DNA of 64,000 nt from Polynucleobacter sp. TUM22923 (lineage in GTDB: Bacteria > Pseudomonadota > Gammaproteobacteria > Burkholderiales > Burkholderiaceae). Made by a program: the position numbers and the translations under genes. The notes under the pieces were generated by a model. That model was not told the origin of the DNA, ran no database searches, and was given only the letters and a program-made list of their open reading frames with translations. Numbering within the stretch: position 1 is the first letter of the stretch; each line of letters begins with the position of its first letter. This document shows, piece after piece, positions 1-9,508 of this stretch. The DNA lies in NCBI RefSeq assembly GCF_030295705.1, contig NZ_AP027274.1, forward strand, positions 434,001 to 498,000, given 5' to 3'.

Positions 1-169
1 GAACTCCAAAATCTGCTTCTAAAGCCTTACAAATTCTTTCCTCATTGGCTGCAACCAGCTTTTCAATACGGCCAATTCTTTCTAGTCGAACCTCAAGAGT
101 GGGATTGGGTTGGGCAGCATAAGCCGCTTTAATTTCTTCTAATTGGAGCGTAAGGCGATTGACTGTCAT
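1..169 (-). CDS. Aldehyde dehydrogenase family protein, N-terminal fragment (cut by window edge)
   Basis: The first 56 codons are present; the rest lies outside the window. The ATG is at 169, reading leftward. The visible part is a charged helical segment with alternating Arg, Glu and Leu, followed by a stretch ending in ALEADFG. This matches the N-terminal helices of aldehyde dehydrogenases of the coniferyl-aldehyde type, where the phrase 'aI..DFG' precedes the NAD-binding domain. No catalytic residues are in view, so family assignment rests on this short region only. The gene is divergent from msrA, with about 50 bases between the two starts. Confidence 0.6.
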   Translation of the reverse strand, partial: MTVNRLTLQLEEIKAAYAAQPNPTLEVRLERIGRIEKLVAANEERICKALEADFGV

Positions 170-222
170 GGGAATAAGATAGGCGGCAAGCAAATGATTG
201 AATAAGGTATTAGGATAAAGGT

Positions 223-795
223 ATGAACACAATTAATGAAGAAAACTTAGCAACTGTGGAGCGTGCCACCTTAGGAGGGGGCTGTTTCTGGTGTCTTGAG
301 GCTGTTTATCAGCAAATTATTGGCGTAAGCGCGGTGATTTCAGGTTACGCAGGCGGCCCTCGCGCCAATCCGGATTATGAGTCTGTTTGTACGGGTACAA
401 CCGGCCATGCAGAAATTGTCGACATCTATTTTGATGCCAGTGTGATCACGTATCGCGATCTGCTGGAAGTGCTATTTGTGATTCATGACCCAACTACACT
501 GAACTATCAGGGTAATGACCATGGTACCCAATATCGCTCGGTCATCTTTACGCATAGCGAGGCTCAAAATAAGACTGCGCATGAGGTGGTAAGAGAATTA
601 GTGGATGCGAAAATCTATTCCAATCCAATCGTGACAGAAATTGCTGACGCACCAGTGATTTATCCGGCCGAAGATTACCATCAAGATTATTTCCGTCAGC
701 ACCCTGGGCAGGGTTATTGCATGGCGGTAGTAGCGCCTAAGCTAGCTAAATTTAGGGCGAAGTTTAGATCTTTGTTAGCTGTAGGATTTCAATAA
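223..795 (+). CDS. msrA: Peptide-methionine (S)-S-oxide reductase MsrA
   Basis: MsrA reduces the S-epimer of methionine sulfoxide in proteins or free form, repairing oxidative damage in the cytoplasm with thioredoxin as electron donor. The 190-residue product carries the hallmark GCFWC at residues 20-24, with Cys21 as the nucleophile, and the downstream DHGTQYRS block that shapes the active site. The length is normal for the single-domain family; no MsrB fusion is visible. The ATG is preceded by a weak purine-rich AAAGG. It is convergent with pdxH, with only 27 bases between the stops, and no obvious strong terminator lies there. Confidence 0.95.
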   Translation: MNTINEENLATVERATLGGGCFWCLEAVYQQIIGVSAVISGYAGGPRANPDYESVCTGTTGHAEIVDIYFDASVITYRDLLEVLFVIHDPTTLNYQGNDHGTQYRSVIFTHSEAQNKTAHEVVRELVDAKIYSNPIVTEIADAPVIYPAEDYHQDYFRQHPGQGYCMAVVAPKLAKFRAKFRSLLAVGFQ

Positions 796-822
796 GACGC
801 AATCAGATCGTCGGTGGTCAAT

Positions 823-1458
823 TTAGGGGGCCAACCGGGTAATGCGCCAGTCGTTCCCCTCTAGTTGATAGTGAATACGATCGTGCAAACGTGATGGACG
901 GCCCTGCCAAAATTCAATTTCGGTTGGGCGCAATCGATATCCTCCCCAGTGCTCTGGGCGCGGAGGCTCATTTCCATACTTCGCGGCAAAATCTTTTTCA
1001 GCTTGCTCTAAAAATTCCCGGTTTGGGATTGCAGTACTTTGTGGGGAAGCCCATGCGCCAATTCGGGAGGCCGGTGGACGAGAGTGATAGTAATCATCAC
1101 TTTCAGCTGCGGTGATTTTTTCAGTCGAACCCTTGATGCGTATTTGACGTTCAAGTTCATGCCAATGAAATAACAATGCTGACTGGGGCCGAATTGCCAG
1201 CTCACGACCCTTTTGGCTGTCGTAATTGGTAAAAAAGGTAAAGCCACTCTGGTCTGCGCCTTTTAGTAAGACAATACGAGCTGAAGGATTACCAGCCTGA
1301 TCAGCAGTCGCCAAGGTCATGGAGTTCGGTTCAGGACACTCTGCTTTTGTGGCCTGATCAAACCATATTTGAAATAAGGCTAGCGGATTGGCTGGAACTT
1401 CAGTTTCTAAGAGCTGACCAAAGGTATAGTTTTTACGAAGTTGAGCAATGGGATCCAT
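823..1458 (-). CDS. pdxH: Pyridoxamine 5'-phosphate oxidase PdxH
   Basis: PdxH is an FMN-dependent oxidase that converts pyridoxamine or pyridoxine 5'-phosphate to pyridoxal 5'-phosphate, the last step of vitamin B6 synthesis and salvage. The 211-residue length is standard. The split-barrel FMN-binding region contains RIVLLKG, FFTNYDSQKG and the RQIRI segment. The C-terminal dimerisation block has WGGYRL and the closing RLHDRI and W-R-I-RLAP signature. The ATG at 1458 overlaps the leader of the divergent tcdA; the two starts are 23 bases apart in antiparallel arrangement, so their promoters must interleave with each other's coding sequence. Confidence 0.96.
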   Translation of the reverse strand: MDPIAQLRKNYTFGQLLETEVPANPLALFQIWFDQATKAECPEPNSMTLATADQAGNPSARIVLLKGADQSGFTFFTNYDSQKGRELAIRPQSALLFHWHELERQIRIKGSTEKITAAESDDYYHSRPPASRIGAWASPQSTAIPNREFLEQAEKDFAAKYGNEPPRPEHWGGYRLRPTEIEFWQGRPSRLHDRIHYQLEGNDWRITRLAP

Positions 1459-1480
1459 TTTTAAAGTATACAGAGAAGCT

Positions 1481-2278
1481 ATGGCAGAAGACAGGTTGGA
1501 AGCAACTGAGGTAGTGGCTAATGAGGTTAGCGCAGATGATCGTCGCTTTGGAGGGGTAGCTCGCCTCTATGGCCCTGAGCTGCGTGAACGATTTCGCAAG
1601 GCAACTGTGGTTGTGGCTGGATTAGGAGGTGTTGGTTCTTGGGCTGCTGAAGCCCTAGCTAGAACCGCTATCGGCCATCTTGTATTGGTTGATTTTGATC
1701 ACATTTCTCAGAGCAATACCAATCGTCAATTACATGCGCTTGAGGGAGAGTTTGGTAAGGCTAAGGTGCAGGCTATGGCTGAGCGGATACGGCTGATTAA
1801 TCCTGAAATCACGCTGACTATCTGTGACACATTTTTAGAGCCACAAAATTTAGAGGAGTGGATTCCTCAAGAGGCTCTAGTTTTAGATGCAACCGATTCA
1901 GTGCTGACCAAAATTGCTTTAGCAGTTTGGGCTACCCAAAACCAGCGCGCACTAGTGATGTGTGGTGCCGCGGGTGGAAAATCGGATCCTACCTCTGTTC
2001 GTTGCGAGGATCTTTCTCGAACCGAACAAGATGCTTTGCTCGCAAAGGTGCGCCAAGGACTTAGACAAGATCATGGCTTTTCCAGAAATCTAAAAGACAA
2101 GATGGGTATTCGTGCTGTGTATTCACATGAGCCAAGAGCCGGAGTAGCAAGTGGTGGCTTAGCCTGCTCAGGCTATGGATCTACCGTGATGGTAACGGCA
2201 GCCTGTGGCTTAGCTGCCGCCGCAGAAATCCTGAATCTGATCTCGATTCAGTCAGTAGGCTCAGTAAAGTCTATCTAA
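1481..2278 (+). CDS. tcdA: tRNA threonylcarbamoyladenosine dehydratase TcdA (CsdL/ThiF family)
   Basis: TcdA is an E1-like, ATP-dependent enzyme that dehydrates t6A37 of tRNA to the cyclic hydantoin form ct6A. The 265-residue product has a Rossmann-type nucleotide site (GLGGVGSWAAEALARTAIG), the SNTNRQ motif that contacts ATP, the LDATDS segment, and the conserved C-terminal EPRAGVASGG-LACSGYGS region typical of TcdA rather than ThiF or MoeB. There are no CxxC zinc pairs as in sulphur-carrier activators. An in-frame ATG exists 33 bases upstream at 1448, but it lies inside the start of pdxH; the ATG at 1481, after AGAGAAG, is preferred. The stop codon is the first part of a 10-bp tandem repeat (separate entry). 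Confidence 0.9.
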   Translation: MAEDRLEATEVVANEVSADDRRFGGVARLYGPELRERFRKATVVVAGLGGVGSWAAEALARTAIGHLVLVDFDHISQSNTNRQLHALEGEFGKAKVQAMAERIRLINPEITLTICDTFLEPQNLEEWIPQEALVLDATDSVLTKIALAVWATQNQRALVMCGAAGGKSDPTSVRCEDLSRTEQDALLAKVRQGLRQDHGFSRNLKDKMGIRAVYSHEPRAGVASGGLACSGYGSTVMVTAACGLAAAAEILNLISIQSVGSVKSI

Positions 2279-2299
2279 ATCTAGCTGAATCTATCTAAA
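2270..2299 (+). repeat. Three tandem 10-bp units spanning the tcdA stop codon
   Basis: The sequence is three head-to-tail 10-mers: TCTATCTAAA, TCTAGCTGAA, TCTATCTAAA. The outer two are identical and the middle one differs at two positions. The first unit contains the tcdA stop TAA. The same kind of micro-repeat follows nadE, lolA and fbpA in this window. Replication slippage is the simplest explanation. Confidence 0.8.
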
Positions 2300-2522
2300 C
2301 CCTTAAGGGCAATCCCTGTAGGAAATTACGTATTCTTCTGTCATCTATTGGGTGTTTAAAAATGCCTAGTCCTTGATTTAAATAAGCATTTTTGTTTTGT
2401 AAGAATCATATTTATTCATTTAGTAGATTTAGATAAATTACCCCTCTAGTAGAGATCAGAACTCCTGCCTAGACTTTGCTTCGTTGGTGACTTGCCAACG
2501 ACAAACTGAAAGGGGGTCTGTT

Positions 2523-3905
2523 TTGCAGACTGAACATACTGGTTTAAAGCGTCACCTCAAGGTGCGACATATTCGTTTGATGGCTTTAGGGTCAACGATT
2601 GGTGTCGGACTATTTCTTGGCTCTGCAAGTGCGATCAAAATCGCTGGGCCTTCCATTCTGCTGGGATATCTACTGGCGGGCATCGTCGCTTTTATTGTGC
2701 TGCGCACTCTAGGTGAGATGGCAGTCCATGAGCCTGTAGCGGGATCATTTGCAGCCTATGCCAATACCTACGTGGGTCCTCTAGCTGGCTATATGGTCGG
2801 CTGGGGTTATTGGACTTACTGGATCGTCGTGGGTATTGCCGAGGTCACGGCTGTGGGTATTTATATGGGAATTTGGTTTCCAGACACGCCGCAGTGGATT
2901 TGGGCACTATCGTCGATTCTGATGATGGGTCTGATCAATCTAATTGCAGTAAAAGTCTTTGGTGAATTTGAGTTCTGGTTTGCCTTGATCAAAGTCGTGG
3001 CGATTATTGCGATGATTGCATTAGGTTGCTCCGTGATTTTCTTTGGCTTTACGAATGACTGGAATCCCATTGGATTAAGTAATCTATGGATTCATGGAGG
3101 CTTTTTCCCAAATGGCATTAGCGGCATGCTGCTCTCGCTGCAGATGGTCTTATTTGCTTATGTCGGCATTGAGATGATTGGCTTGTCTGCTGGTGAGGCT
3201 GAGAATCCACGTAAAACCATACCCATGGCAATTGATTCATTGGCCTGGCGCATCTTGATTTTTTATATGGGTGCAATCTTCGTGATTCTGGCGATATTCC
3301 CTTGGAACGAAGTGGGTCAGCAGGGCAGTCCTTTTGTAGTGATGTTTGAACGCATTGGCTTGCGTGAGGCTGCAGGCATGATTAACTTTGTGGTGATTAC
3401 CGCAGCACTGTCTTCCTGTAATGCTGGCATTTTTAGTGGTGGACGCTTGTTGTATGCCTTATCGGTAAATGGGTATGCGCCATCTCCTTTTGCGAGGTTA
3501 TCTAGGTATGGCGTTCCTCATCGAGCGGTGATGGCAACAGTAGCTGTGTGTATGTCAGGAGTCGTACTCAATTACTTTGTACCTGATAAGGCATTTCAGT
3601 ATGTCATGGCCGCAGTGACGTTTATTGGCCTGATGGTGTGGATTTCTATCTTAATTACCCAGATTCAATTTCGTCGTTCTTTGACAAAAAACCAGGTAGC
3701 TGAGTTAGCTTATCGCACCCCTTGGTGGCCCTATTCCTCGTGGTTCGCATTGGCATTTATTGCTTTAGTAGTAGTGCTGATGGGCTTTCATGAGGATGCC
3801 AGGATGGCTTTGATATTAGGGCCTTGCTTAATGGGCTTGTATCTCGTCATGTTCTACCTGGTGGGATTGCATCACAAAACCAAACTCAATCGTGACTTTA
3901 AATAA
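2523..3905 (+). CDS. Amino acid permease (APC superfamily, AAT-like), probably alanine/glycine/serine type
   Basis: This is a twelve-helix proton-coupled amino acid importer of the inner membrane. The start of helix 1 carries the family signature RHIRLMALGSTIGVGLFLGS, and the loop after the second helix has the GEMAVHEPVAGSFAAYA block typical of the AAT family (CycA, ProY, GabP, AnsP). I chose TTG at 2523: AGGGGG lies six bases upstream, giving 460 residues. A longer TTG start at 2484 has no ribosome site. The alanine dehydrogenase gene begins only 10 bases after the stop, so the pair is very likely an operon and the substrate is likely alanine or a close relative (inference from context). 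About 200 bases separate it from tcdA, with no other gene visible there. Confidence 0.85.
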   Translation: MQTEHTGLKRHLKVRHIRLMALGSTIGVGLFLGSASAIKIAGPSILLGYLLAGIVAFIVLRTLGEMAVHEPVAGSFAAYANTYVGPLAGYMVGWGYWTYWIVVGIAEVTAVGIYMGIWFPDTPQWIWALSSILMMGLINLIAVKVFGEFEFWFALIKVVAIIAMIALGCSVIFFGFTNDWNPIGLSNLWIHGGFFPNGISGMLLSLQMVLFAYVGIEMIGLSAGEAENPRKTIPMAIDSLAWRILIFYMGAIFVILAIFPWNEVGQQGSPFVVMFERIGLREAAGMINFVVITAALSSCNAGIFSGGRLLYALSVNGYAPSPFARLSRYGVPHRAVMATVAVCMSGVVLNYFVPDKAFQYVMAAVTFIGLMVWISILITQIQFRRSLTKNQVAELAYRTPWWPYSSWFALAFIALVVVLMGFHEDARMALILGPCLMGLYLVMFYLVGLHHKTKLNRDFK

Positions 3906-3915
3906 GGAGATAGCA

Positions 3916-5034
3916 ATGATTGTTGGCGTACCTCAAGAAGTAAAAAATAATGAATTCCGTGTGGGCTTAACCCCGGGTAATGTAAAAGGTTTGTGCAAAC
4001 AAGGTCACTCTGTATTAGTTCAGAGGGGGGCTGGAGAGCAGATTGGTTTAACAGACGAGTCTTATCGTTTAGCAGGAGCTACATTGATTAATAGTGCGGC
4101 TGAGGTATTTGCAAAAGCGGAGATGATTGTCAAAGTCAAAGAGCCTCAGCCACAAGAATGCGCTATGTTGCGCGAGGATCAGATTCTCTTTACCTATTTG
4201 CATCTTGCTCCGGACCCAACCCAAACCAAAGCATTGATGTCCTCAGGGGCTACATGCATCGCCTATGAAACGGTAACCTCAGGACTTGGTGGATTACCGC
4301 TGCTAGCGCCAATGAGTGAAGTGGCTGGCAGGATGTCGATTCAGGCAGCAGCTTCTCATCTTGAAAAGACTCATGGCGGTTTAGGTATTTTGATGGCTGG
4401 GGTGCCGGGCGTTGCCCCTGCAAAGGTTGTCATCTTGGGTGCAGGTGTAGTAGGTCGTAATGCCCTTCAAATGGCGGTAGGGATAGGTGCGGAAGTCTGT
4501 ATTTTTGACCGCGATATTGATCGTTTAAGGCAGATAGATATGTTGTATGGCAATCGCGTCAGAACCTTTTATGCAGACCCGCTATCAGTCGAGCTGGAAG
4601 TGTGTGAGGCGGATGTAGTGATTGGCGCTGTACTATTGCCAGGAGGTGCTGCACCAAAGTTAGTCACTCGAGAGATGGTCCGCAAGATGAAGGTTGGTGC
4701 TGTAGTGGTTGATGTGGCAATAGATCAAGGGGGTTGTTTCGAAACCTCCAGACCTACTACCCATACAGACCCTACTTTTACTGTGGATGGTGTGTTGCAC
4801 TACTGCGTTGCCAATATGCCGGGTGCTGTAGCTCGTACCTCTACTTTTGCGCTTACCAATGCAACCTATCCTTACATTGAAGCATTAGCGAATAAAGGCG
4901 GCTTGATTGCTTTGCTCAATGATCCTCACTTGCGGAATGGGTTAAGTGTGCACCGAGGAATATTGACATCAGAACCAGTAGCCATTGCTCAGAAAAAAGA
5001 CTTTGTATCCGCTGAGGAATTGCTAGCCGTATAG
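3916..5034 (+). CDS. ald: Alanine dehydrogenase
   Basis: Ald catalyses the reversible NAD-dependent oxidative deamination of L-alanine to pyruvate and ammonium. The 372-residue product shows the N-terminal catalytic domain with VGVPQEVKNNEFRV, a Lys in VKVKEPQ and a His in YLHLAPDP (substrate binding and proton transfer in the family). The NAD-binding Rossmann segment is ILGAGVVGRNA near residue 175, and the C-terminal block contains VANMPGAVARTST. The ATG at 3916 is fixed by AAGGAG six bases upstream. An in-frame ATG eight codons earlier overlaps the permease gene and is less likely. With the permease it forms a two-gene alanine uptake and catabolism unit ended by a hairpin. Confidence 0.95.
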   Translation: MIVGVPQEVKNNEFRVGLTPGNVKGLCKQGHSVLVQRGAGEQIGLTDESYRLAGATLINSAAEVFAKAEMIVKVKEPQPQECAMLREDQILFTYLHLAPDPTQTKALMSSGATCIAYETVTSGLGGLPLLAPMSEVAGRMSIQAAASHLEKTHGGLGILMAGVPGVAPAKVVILGAGVVGRNALQMAVGIGAEVCIFDRDIDRLRQIDMLYGNRVRTFYADPLSVELEVCEADVVIGAVLLPGGAAPKLVTREMVRKMKVGAVVVDVAIDQGGCFETSRPTTHTDPTFTVDGVLHYCVANMPGAVARTSTFALTNATYPYIEALANKGGLIALLNDPHLRNGLSVHRGILTSEPVAIAQKKDFVSAEELLAV

Positions 5035-5040
5035 TACTTT

Positions 5041-5075
5041 GGCGGCATATATTGCGAATATGCCGCCTTCTTTGC
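5041..5075 (+). terminator. Rho-independent terminator after ald
   Basis: A perfect 10-bp stem, GGCGGCATAT paired with ATATGCCGCC at 5058-5067, has a 7-base loop and is followed by the pyrimidine-rich TTCTTTGCTCT. It begins six bases after the ald stop. Confidence 0.8.
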
Positions 5076-5120
5076 TCTATTATCAATAGATGCAAAAACA
5101 AACCCTAACAGCTTAAGCGG

Positions 5121-5696
5121 ATGGATATTTCTGCGCTAGCAATATCTACAGGCGTTGTTGCTCTGGCCGAGATGGGAGATAAAACCCAGTTACTTTCTTT
5201 GATGTTAGCGGCCCGCTATCCGAAACAAGCGCTCGGAATCATTGGCGGCATTTTTATTGCAACGATTGCGAATCATGCTTGCGCGGCTTTTTTAGGGCAC
5301 TGGCTCACCAGTCTAGTGAGCGCAAATATTCTGAAATGGGTTTTAGGGCTCAGTTTTTTGGGTATCGGACTTTGGCTGCTGGTTCCAGACCATATTGATG
5401 ATGCGGCAGACTCTAAAGTGGCCGACAAAGCCTTGCAGGTTTTTATGCTGACAACAGGTCTTTTTTTCTTGGCAGAGATGGGAGATAAGACCCAGATCGC
5501 CACTATCGCCCTGGGGGCAAAGTATGCAGATGTGCTGTCAGTCACCATAGGCACCACTTTGGGGATGATGCTAGCGAATGCCCCTGCAGTCTGGATAGGC
5601 CAGAAATTTACTCAGCGTTTACCGCTTCGATGGGTGCATGGGGTAGCTGCAATCACTTTTATTGCGATTGGTTTAGCGACCCTCATTTGGGGTTAA
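5121..5696 (+). CDS. TMEM165/GDT1 family membrane protein, probable Mn2+ exporter
   Basis: The 191-residue protein has about six membrane helices arranged as two homologous halves. Each half carries the family hallmark E-x-G-D-K-T: EMGDKTQ at residues 17-23 and again at 119-125. These acidic residues are thought to bind the transported divalent cation or exchange it for protons. Bacterial members export manganese. I looked for a yybP-ykoY-like leader, but only about 50 bases separate the ald terminator from the start, so no manganese riboswitch fits. pepN starts 34 bases downstream on the same strand. Confidence 0.88.
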   Translation: MDISALAISTGVVALAEMGDKTQLLSLMLAARYPKQALGIIGGIFIATIANHACAAFLGHWLTSLVSANILKWVLGLSFLGIGLWLLVPDHIDDAADSKVADKALQVFMLTTGLFFLAEMGDKTQIATIALGAKYADVLSVTIGTTLGMMLANAPAVWIGQKFTQRLPLRWVHGVAAITFIAIGLATLIWG

Positions 5697-5730
5697 GAAC
5701 AAACGGCCATTCGGGGCTTAAAATTACCTC

Positions 5731-8340
5731 ATGAAAACTGATCTATCGCAGAGCTTCAGCAGGCTCAAGTATCTCCCCCCTCATTACACTCTAAGTCAGG
5801 TAGAGCTTGATATTGCTTTAGATCCAGCGCGAACTATTGTTAAAAGTCGCCTTGAGGTTTTACCTGGTCCCAATCATGAGGCAGGATTGCCTTTGGTTCT
5901 TCAGGGTCAAGAGCTTGAATTTGTAAGCTTACGTATCAATGGCGAGGCTCATCGTCAGTTTGAGTTGACGCCTCTGACGCTGACGATTCATGCGCTACCC
6001 AATGATGGCTGCCAAGCGTTCATTGTCGAGATCATTTGTGTTTGCATTCCGGAGAAAAATACCTCTCTGATGGGGCTCTATGTTTCTAACGGCAACTTTT
6101 TTACGCAATGTGAAGCTGAGGGATTTCGCAAAATTACCTATTTTCTAGACAGGCCTGATGTGATGGCGCGCTATCGGGTTACTTTGCGGGCGCGAGAGGC
6201 GGAGTATCCAGTTTTATTATCCAATGGCAATTTACTGAGTACTGAAAAACTAGCTAATGGCTGGCACACTGCAGTCTGGGAAGATCCATTTCCTAAACCC
6301 GCTTATTTATTTGCATTGGTTGCCGGTAAGTTGGAATGTATTGAAGAGACCATCACGACCAGTAGTGGCGCAAAGAAACTATTGCAGATTTGGGTTGAGC
6401 CACACGATTTAAAGAAGACGCGCCATGCGATGGATTCTTTAATTGCCTCCATTTACTGGGATGAAAAACGCTACGGCTTGGAATTGGATCTAGAGCGCTT
6501 CATGATTGTGGCTGTAGGAGATTTTAATATGGGGGCTATGGAGAATAAGGGCCTCAATATCTTCAACACTAAGTATGTCTTGGCTCAAGCAATGACTGCA
6601 ACCGACGCCGACTTTGCCAATATTGAGAGCGTTGTGGCACATGAGTACTTTCATAACTGGACGGGTAATCGGGTGACTTGCCGTGACTGGTTCCAGCTAT
6701 CCCTAAAAGAGGGTTTGACCGTATTTCGTGATCAAGAATTCTCTGCCGATCAAATGGGCAGTGAGTCCGGTAGGGCGGTAAAGCGGATTGAGGACGTGAG
6801 ACTTTTGCGTCAACTCCAATTTCCAGAAGATGCGGGCCCAATGGCGCATCCTATTCGTCCAGACGAGTATCAAGAAATCAATAACTTTTATACCGTGACA
6901 GTGTATGAAAAAGGCGCTGAGGTTGTGCGCATGTACCAAACGCTGCTGGGTAGAGAGGGCTTTCGTAAGGGAATGGATCTCTACTTTAAACGCCACGACG
7001 GTCAGGCTGTGACTTGCGATGATTTCTTGATGGCGATGGCTGATGCGAATGGGTGTGATCTTGAGCAATTCAAGAATTGGTATAGCCAAGCAGGCACTCC
7101 AATGGTGAGCGTGATCGAATCATATGATGCGGCTACAAAAGAATATCAAGTAACGTTGACACAGCACTTTCCTGCAAATGTAAAAAATATGGACACCAAG
7201 TTGTTTCATATTCCATTGGCAATGCGCTTATTGACGCCGACTGGTGATCAACAAGAATGCTTGTTGGAGTTGATGCAAGAAAGCCAAACGTGGACCTTTC
7301 CAGATGTAAAAACCCGCCCTGTTTTGTCCATTAATCGCAATTTTTCTGCGCCCATTAAGTTGGACTTTGATCAAAGTGAGGCCGATTTATTAACGCTATT
7401 CTCGAGTGACGATGACGCGTTTAATCGCTGGGAGGCTGGACAAAAATTAGCAATGCAGATGATTTTGCAGAACCGTTTGCCTGATGCAGCGCTGATTTCG
7501 GCTTATCGCGATCTCTTAATGGACCCTGTATTGGACCCTGCGTTTAAAGACCTTGCGCTGACTTTGCCTGCAGAAACTTATTTGTATGAGCAGTGTGTCA
7601 GCGTTGATCCTCAGAAAATTTATGCAGCTCGTCGTGCTTTCCGTCAGGCTATTGCAAGAGAGCTCCGAATCGAGTGGGCCTCCCTCTATCAGCAAATGCA
7701 AACGCCTGGCCCATTCAATCCTGATGCGGTAAGTGCTGGCAAACGGGCCTTGAAAAATCTGGCGTTGAGTATGTTGCTCGAGGCAGATCCCTTAATTTGG
7801 TCGCCAATGGCGGTCAATCAATATCACAATGCCGATAATATGACTGATCGGTATGCTGCTTTAGCGGCGCTGGTGATTCAGGGATCCCCATCTGCAGTTG
7901 CATGCCTTGAAGACTTTTATACTCACTTTGCAGATGACCCTTTAGTAATCGATAAATGGTTCTCTTTACAGGCGAGTAGACCACCCGTTTCTGATGCTGA
8001 TGCCACTTTAAGCGATGTGCGTCGCTTGCAAGGGCACGAGGCTTTTAAGATGAATAACCCTAATCGTGTTCGTAGCGTGATTCATGCGTTTTGTATGAAT
8101 AACCCCGCTAGCTTTCATCAAATAGATGGTAGTGGTTATGCTTTTTGGGCAGAATCTGTGCTCGCCTTAGATGCTATCAACCCTCAAGTAGCTGCTCGTT
8201 TAGCTAGAGGCCTTGACCGCTGGAAGCAGTTTGCACAGCCCTATCAAAGTCTGATGCAAGCAGCCCTGCAGCGAGTAGCTGCATGTGAAACCCTCTCAGC
8301 GGATGTGAAAGAGGTGATTTTGAAAGCGCTTGGTGATTAA
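5731..8340 (+). CDS. pepN: Aminopeptidase N (M1 family zinc peptidase)
   Basis: PepN removes N-terminal residues from peptides in the cytoplasm as a broad-specificity metalloaminopeptidase. The 869-residue length matches the proteobacterial PepN family. The exopeptidase motif GAMENKG is near residue 268. It is followed by the zinc site HEYFHNW with the distal Glu in LKEGLTVFRDQEF, so all catalytic residues are present. The N-terminal beta domain and the long helical C-terminal domain are intact. The tyrosine that stabilises the transition state is probably in the VTVYEKG segment. There is no signal peptide. Confidence 0.97.
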   Translation: MKTDLSQSFSRLKYLPPHYTLSQVELDIALDPARTIVKSRLEVLPGPNHEAGLPLVLQGQELEFVSLRINGEAHRQFELTPLTLTIHALPNDGCQAFIVEIICVCIPEKNTSLMGLYVSNGNFFTQCEAEGFRKITYFLDRPDVMARYRVTLRAREAEYPVLLSNGNLLSTEKLANGWHTAVWEDPFPKPAYLFALVAGKLECIEETITTSSGAKKLLQIWVEPHDLKKTRHAMDSLIASIYWDEKRYGLELDLERFMIVAVGDFNMGAMENKGLNIFNTKYVLAQAMTATDADFANIESVVAHEYFHNWTGNRVTCRDWFQLSLKEGLTVFRDQEFSADQMGSESGRAVKRIEDVRLLRQLQFPEDAGPMAHPIRPDEYQEINNFYTVTVYEKGAEVVRMYQTLLGREGFRKGMDLYFKRHDGQAVTCDDFLMAMADANGCDLEQFKNWYSQAGTPMVSVIESYDAATKEYQVTLTQHFPANVKNMDTKLFHIPLAMRLLTPTGDQQECLLELMQESQTWTFPDVKTRPVLSINRNFSAPIKLDFDQSEADLLTLFSSDDDAFNRWEAGQKLAMQMILQNRLPDAALISAYRDLLMDPVLDPAFKDLALTLPAETYLYEQCVSVDPQKIYAARRAFRQAIARELRIEWASLYQQMQTPGPFNPDAVSAGKRALKNLALSMLLEADPLIWSPMAVNQYHNADNMTDRYAALAALVIQGSPSAVACLEDFYTHFADDPLVIDKWFSLQASRPPVSDADATLSDVRRLQGHEAFKMNNPNRVRSVIHAFCMNNPASFHQIDGSGYAFWAESVLALDAINPQVAARLARGLDRWKQFAQPYQSLMQAALQRVAACETLSADVKEVILKALGD

Positions 8341-8429
8341 AGCGGCATATTTTTTAGAGTAAATGTGCTTTAAAGGCAAAATAGAGTCTGTTTAGCAATG
8401 CACCACCCCAGATTGATGGAGAATTCCTT

Positions 8430-9434
8430 TTGACAGCTTCAACTACTTTTAATACCCATTTCAAGCAATATTTAGAGACTGTTCAGGTCAAGGGCAATGC
8501 CGTTCCTGCTGGTCTTCAAGAGCTGTTGGTTGCGGTTGCTGATACTTGTATGACTCTCAGCCATGAAGTGGCTCAAGGTGCTTTGATTGATTTATTGGGT
8601 TCTGCTGGCACAGGCAATGTGCAGGGTGAAGTTCAGCAAAAGTTAGATGTGATCGCGAATGATCTATTAATTGAAGGTGTACAAGGCTGTCAATCACTCG
8701 CAGGCTTAGCTTCTGAGGAAATGGAGTTACCAGTTGCCGTTCAAGGAACGGGTGATTACTTACTATTATTTGACCCACTCGATGGCTCATCCAATATTGA
8801 TGTGAATGTATCCATCGGTACGATTTTCTCCGTCCTTAAAAAACAAAACTCTGCTGCACCTTTGCAAACAGCGGACTTCTTATTGTCGGGGCGTCATCAG
8901 GTAGCTGCCGGTTATGTGGTTTATGGACCTCAGACCACAATGGCCTTAACCCTTGGTGATGGTGTTGTGATGTTTACCTTAAATAGGGTTACTGGTGAAT
9001 TTGTACTAATTAAAGAATCTGTAGAGATAGCCCACAGTACCAAAGAATTTTCAATCAATATGTCCAATATGCGTCATTGGGCAGAGCCAGTGCGCCGTTA
9101 CGTTGATGAGTGTCTTGCGGGTGTTGGCGGTGAGCGTGACAAAGACTTTAATATGCGCTGGATTGCTTCCATGGTGGCAGATGTGCATCGCGTACTTTCT
9201 CGAGGGGGTATTTTTATGTACCCTTGGGACCAGCGCGAGCCGCATAAGCCGGGCAAGTTACGCTTAATGTATGAGGCAAACCCGATGAGCTTTTTAGTAG
9301 AGCAGGCCGGTGGTGCATCTACGAATGGGGATCAATTGATTATGGATTTAATTCCGACGGACCTGCATGAGCGTGTGTCTGTCATGCTGGGATCTAAAGA
9401 AGAAATCGAGCGTTTACAGCGTTACCATGCGTAG
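8430..9434 (+). CDS. fbp: Class I fructose-1,6-bisphosphatase
   Basis: Fbp hydrolyses fructose 1,6-bisphosphate to fructose 6-phosphate in gluconeogenesis, using Mg2+. The 334-residue product shows the metal-binding [12 protein letters not shown] motif, the upstream EE pair in LASEEME, and [10 protein letters not shown] near the substrate site. The start is TTG at 8430, with GGAGA seven bases upstream. It is convergent with cphA, and a shared bidirectional hairpin lies between the stops. Confidence 0.97.
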   Translation: MTASTTFNTHFKQYLETVQVKGNAVPAGLQELLVAVADTCMTLSHEVAQGALIDLLGSAGTGNVQGEVQQKLDVIANDLLIEGVQGCQSLAGLASEEMELPVAVQGTGDYLLLFDPLDGSSNIDVNVSIGTIFSVLKKQNSAAPLQTADFLLSGRHQVAAGYVVYGPQTTMALTLGDGVVMFTLNRVTGEFVLIKESVEIAHSTKEFSINMSNMRHWAEPVRRYVDECLAGVGGERDKDFNMRWIASMVADVHRVLSRGGIFMYPWDQREPHKPGKLRLMYEANPMSFLVEQAGGASTNGDQLIMDLIPTDLHERVSVMLGSKEEIERLQRYHA

Positions 9435-9480
9435 AGTTAGTTACTAGAAAATAGGACTGCTCTTTATGGCAGTGTTACAA

Positions 9481-9508
9481 AAGCCCAATCAATGATTGGG
9501 CTTTTTGT
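9481..9508. terminator. Bidirectional terminator between fbp and cphA
   Basis: A 10-bp inverted repeat (AAGCCCAATC, three-base loop, GATTGGGCTT) is followed by a T-run on the plus strand and preceded by an A-run serving the minus strand. It can end both convergent transcripts. Confidence 0.85.

Noticed and set aside
5035-5120. Manganese riboswitch (yybP-ykoY) before the TMEM165-type gene
   Set aside because: Most of the 86-base spacer is the ald terminator, leaving about 50 bases, too few for this riboswitch.
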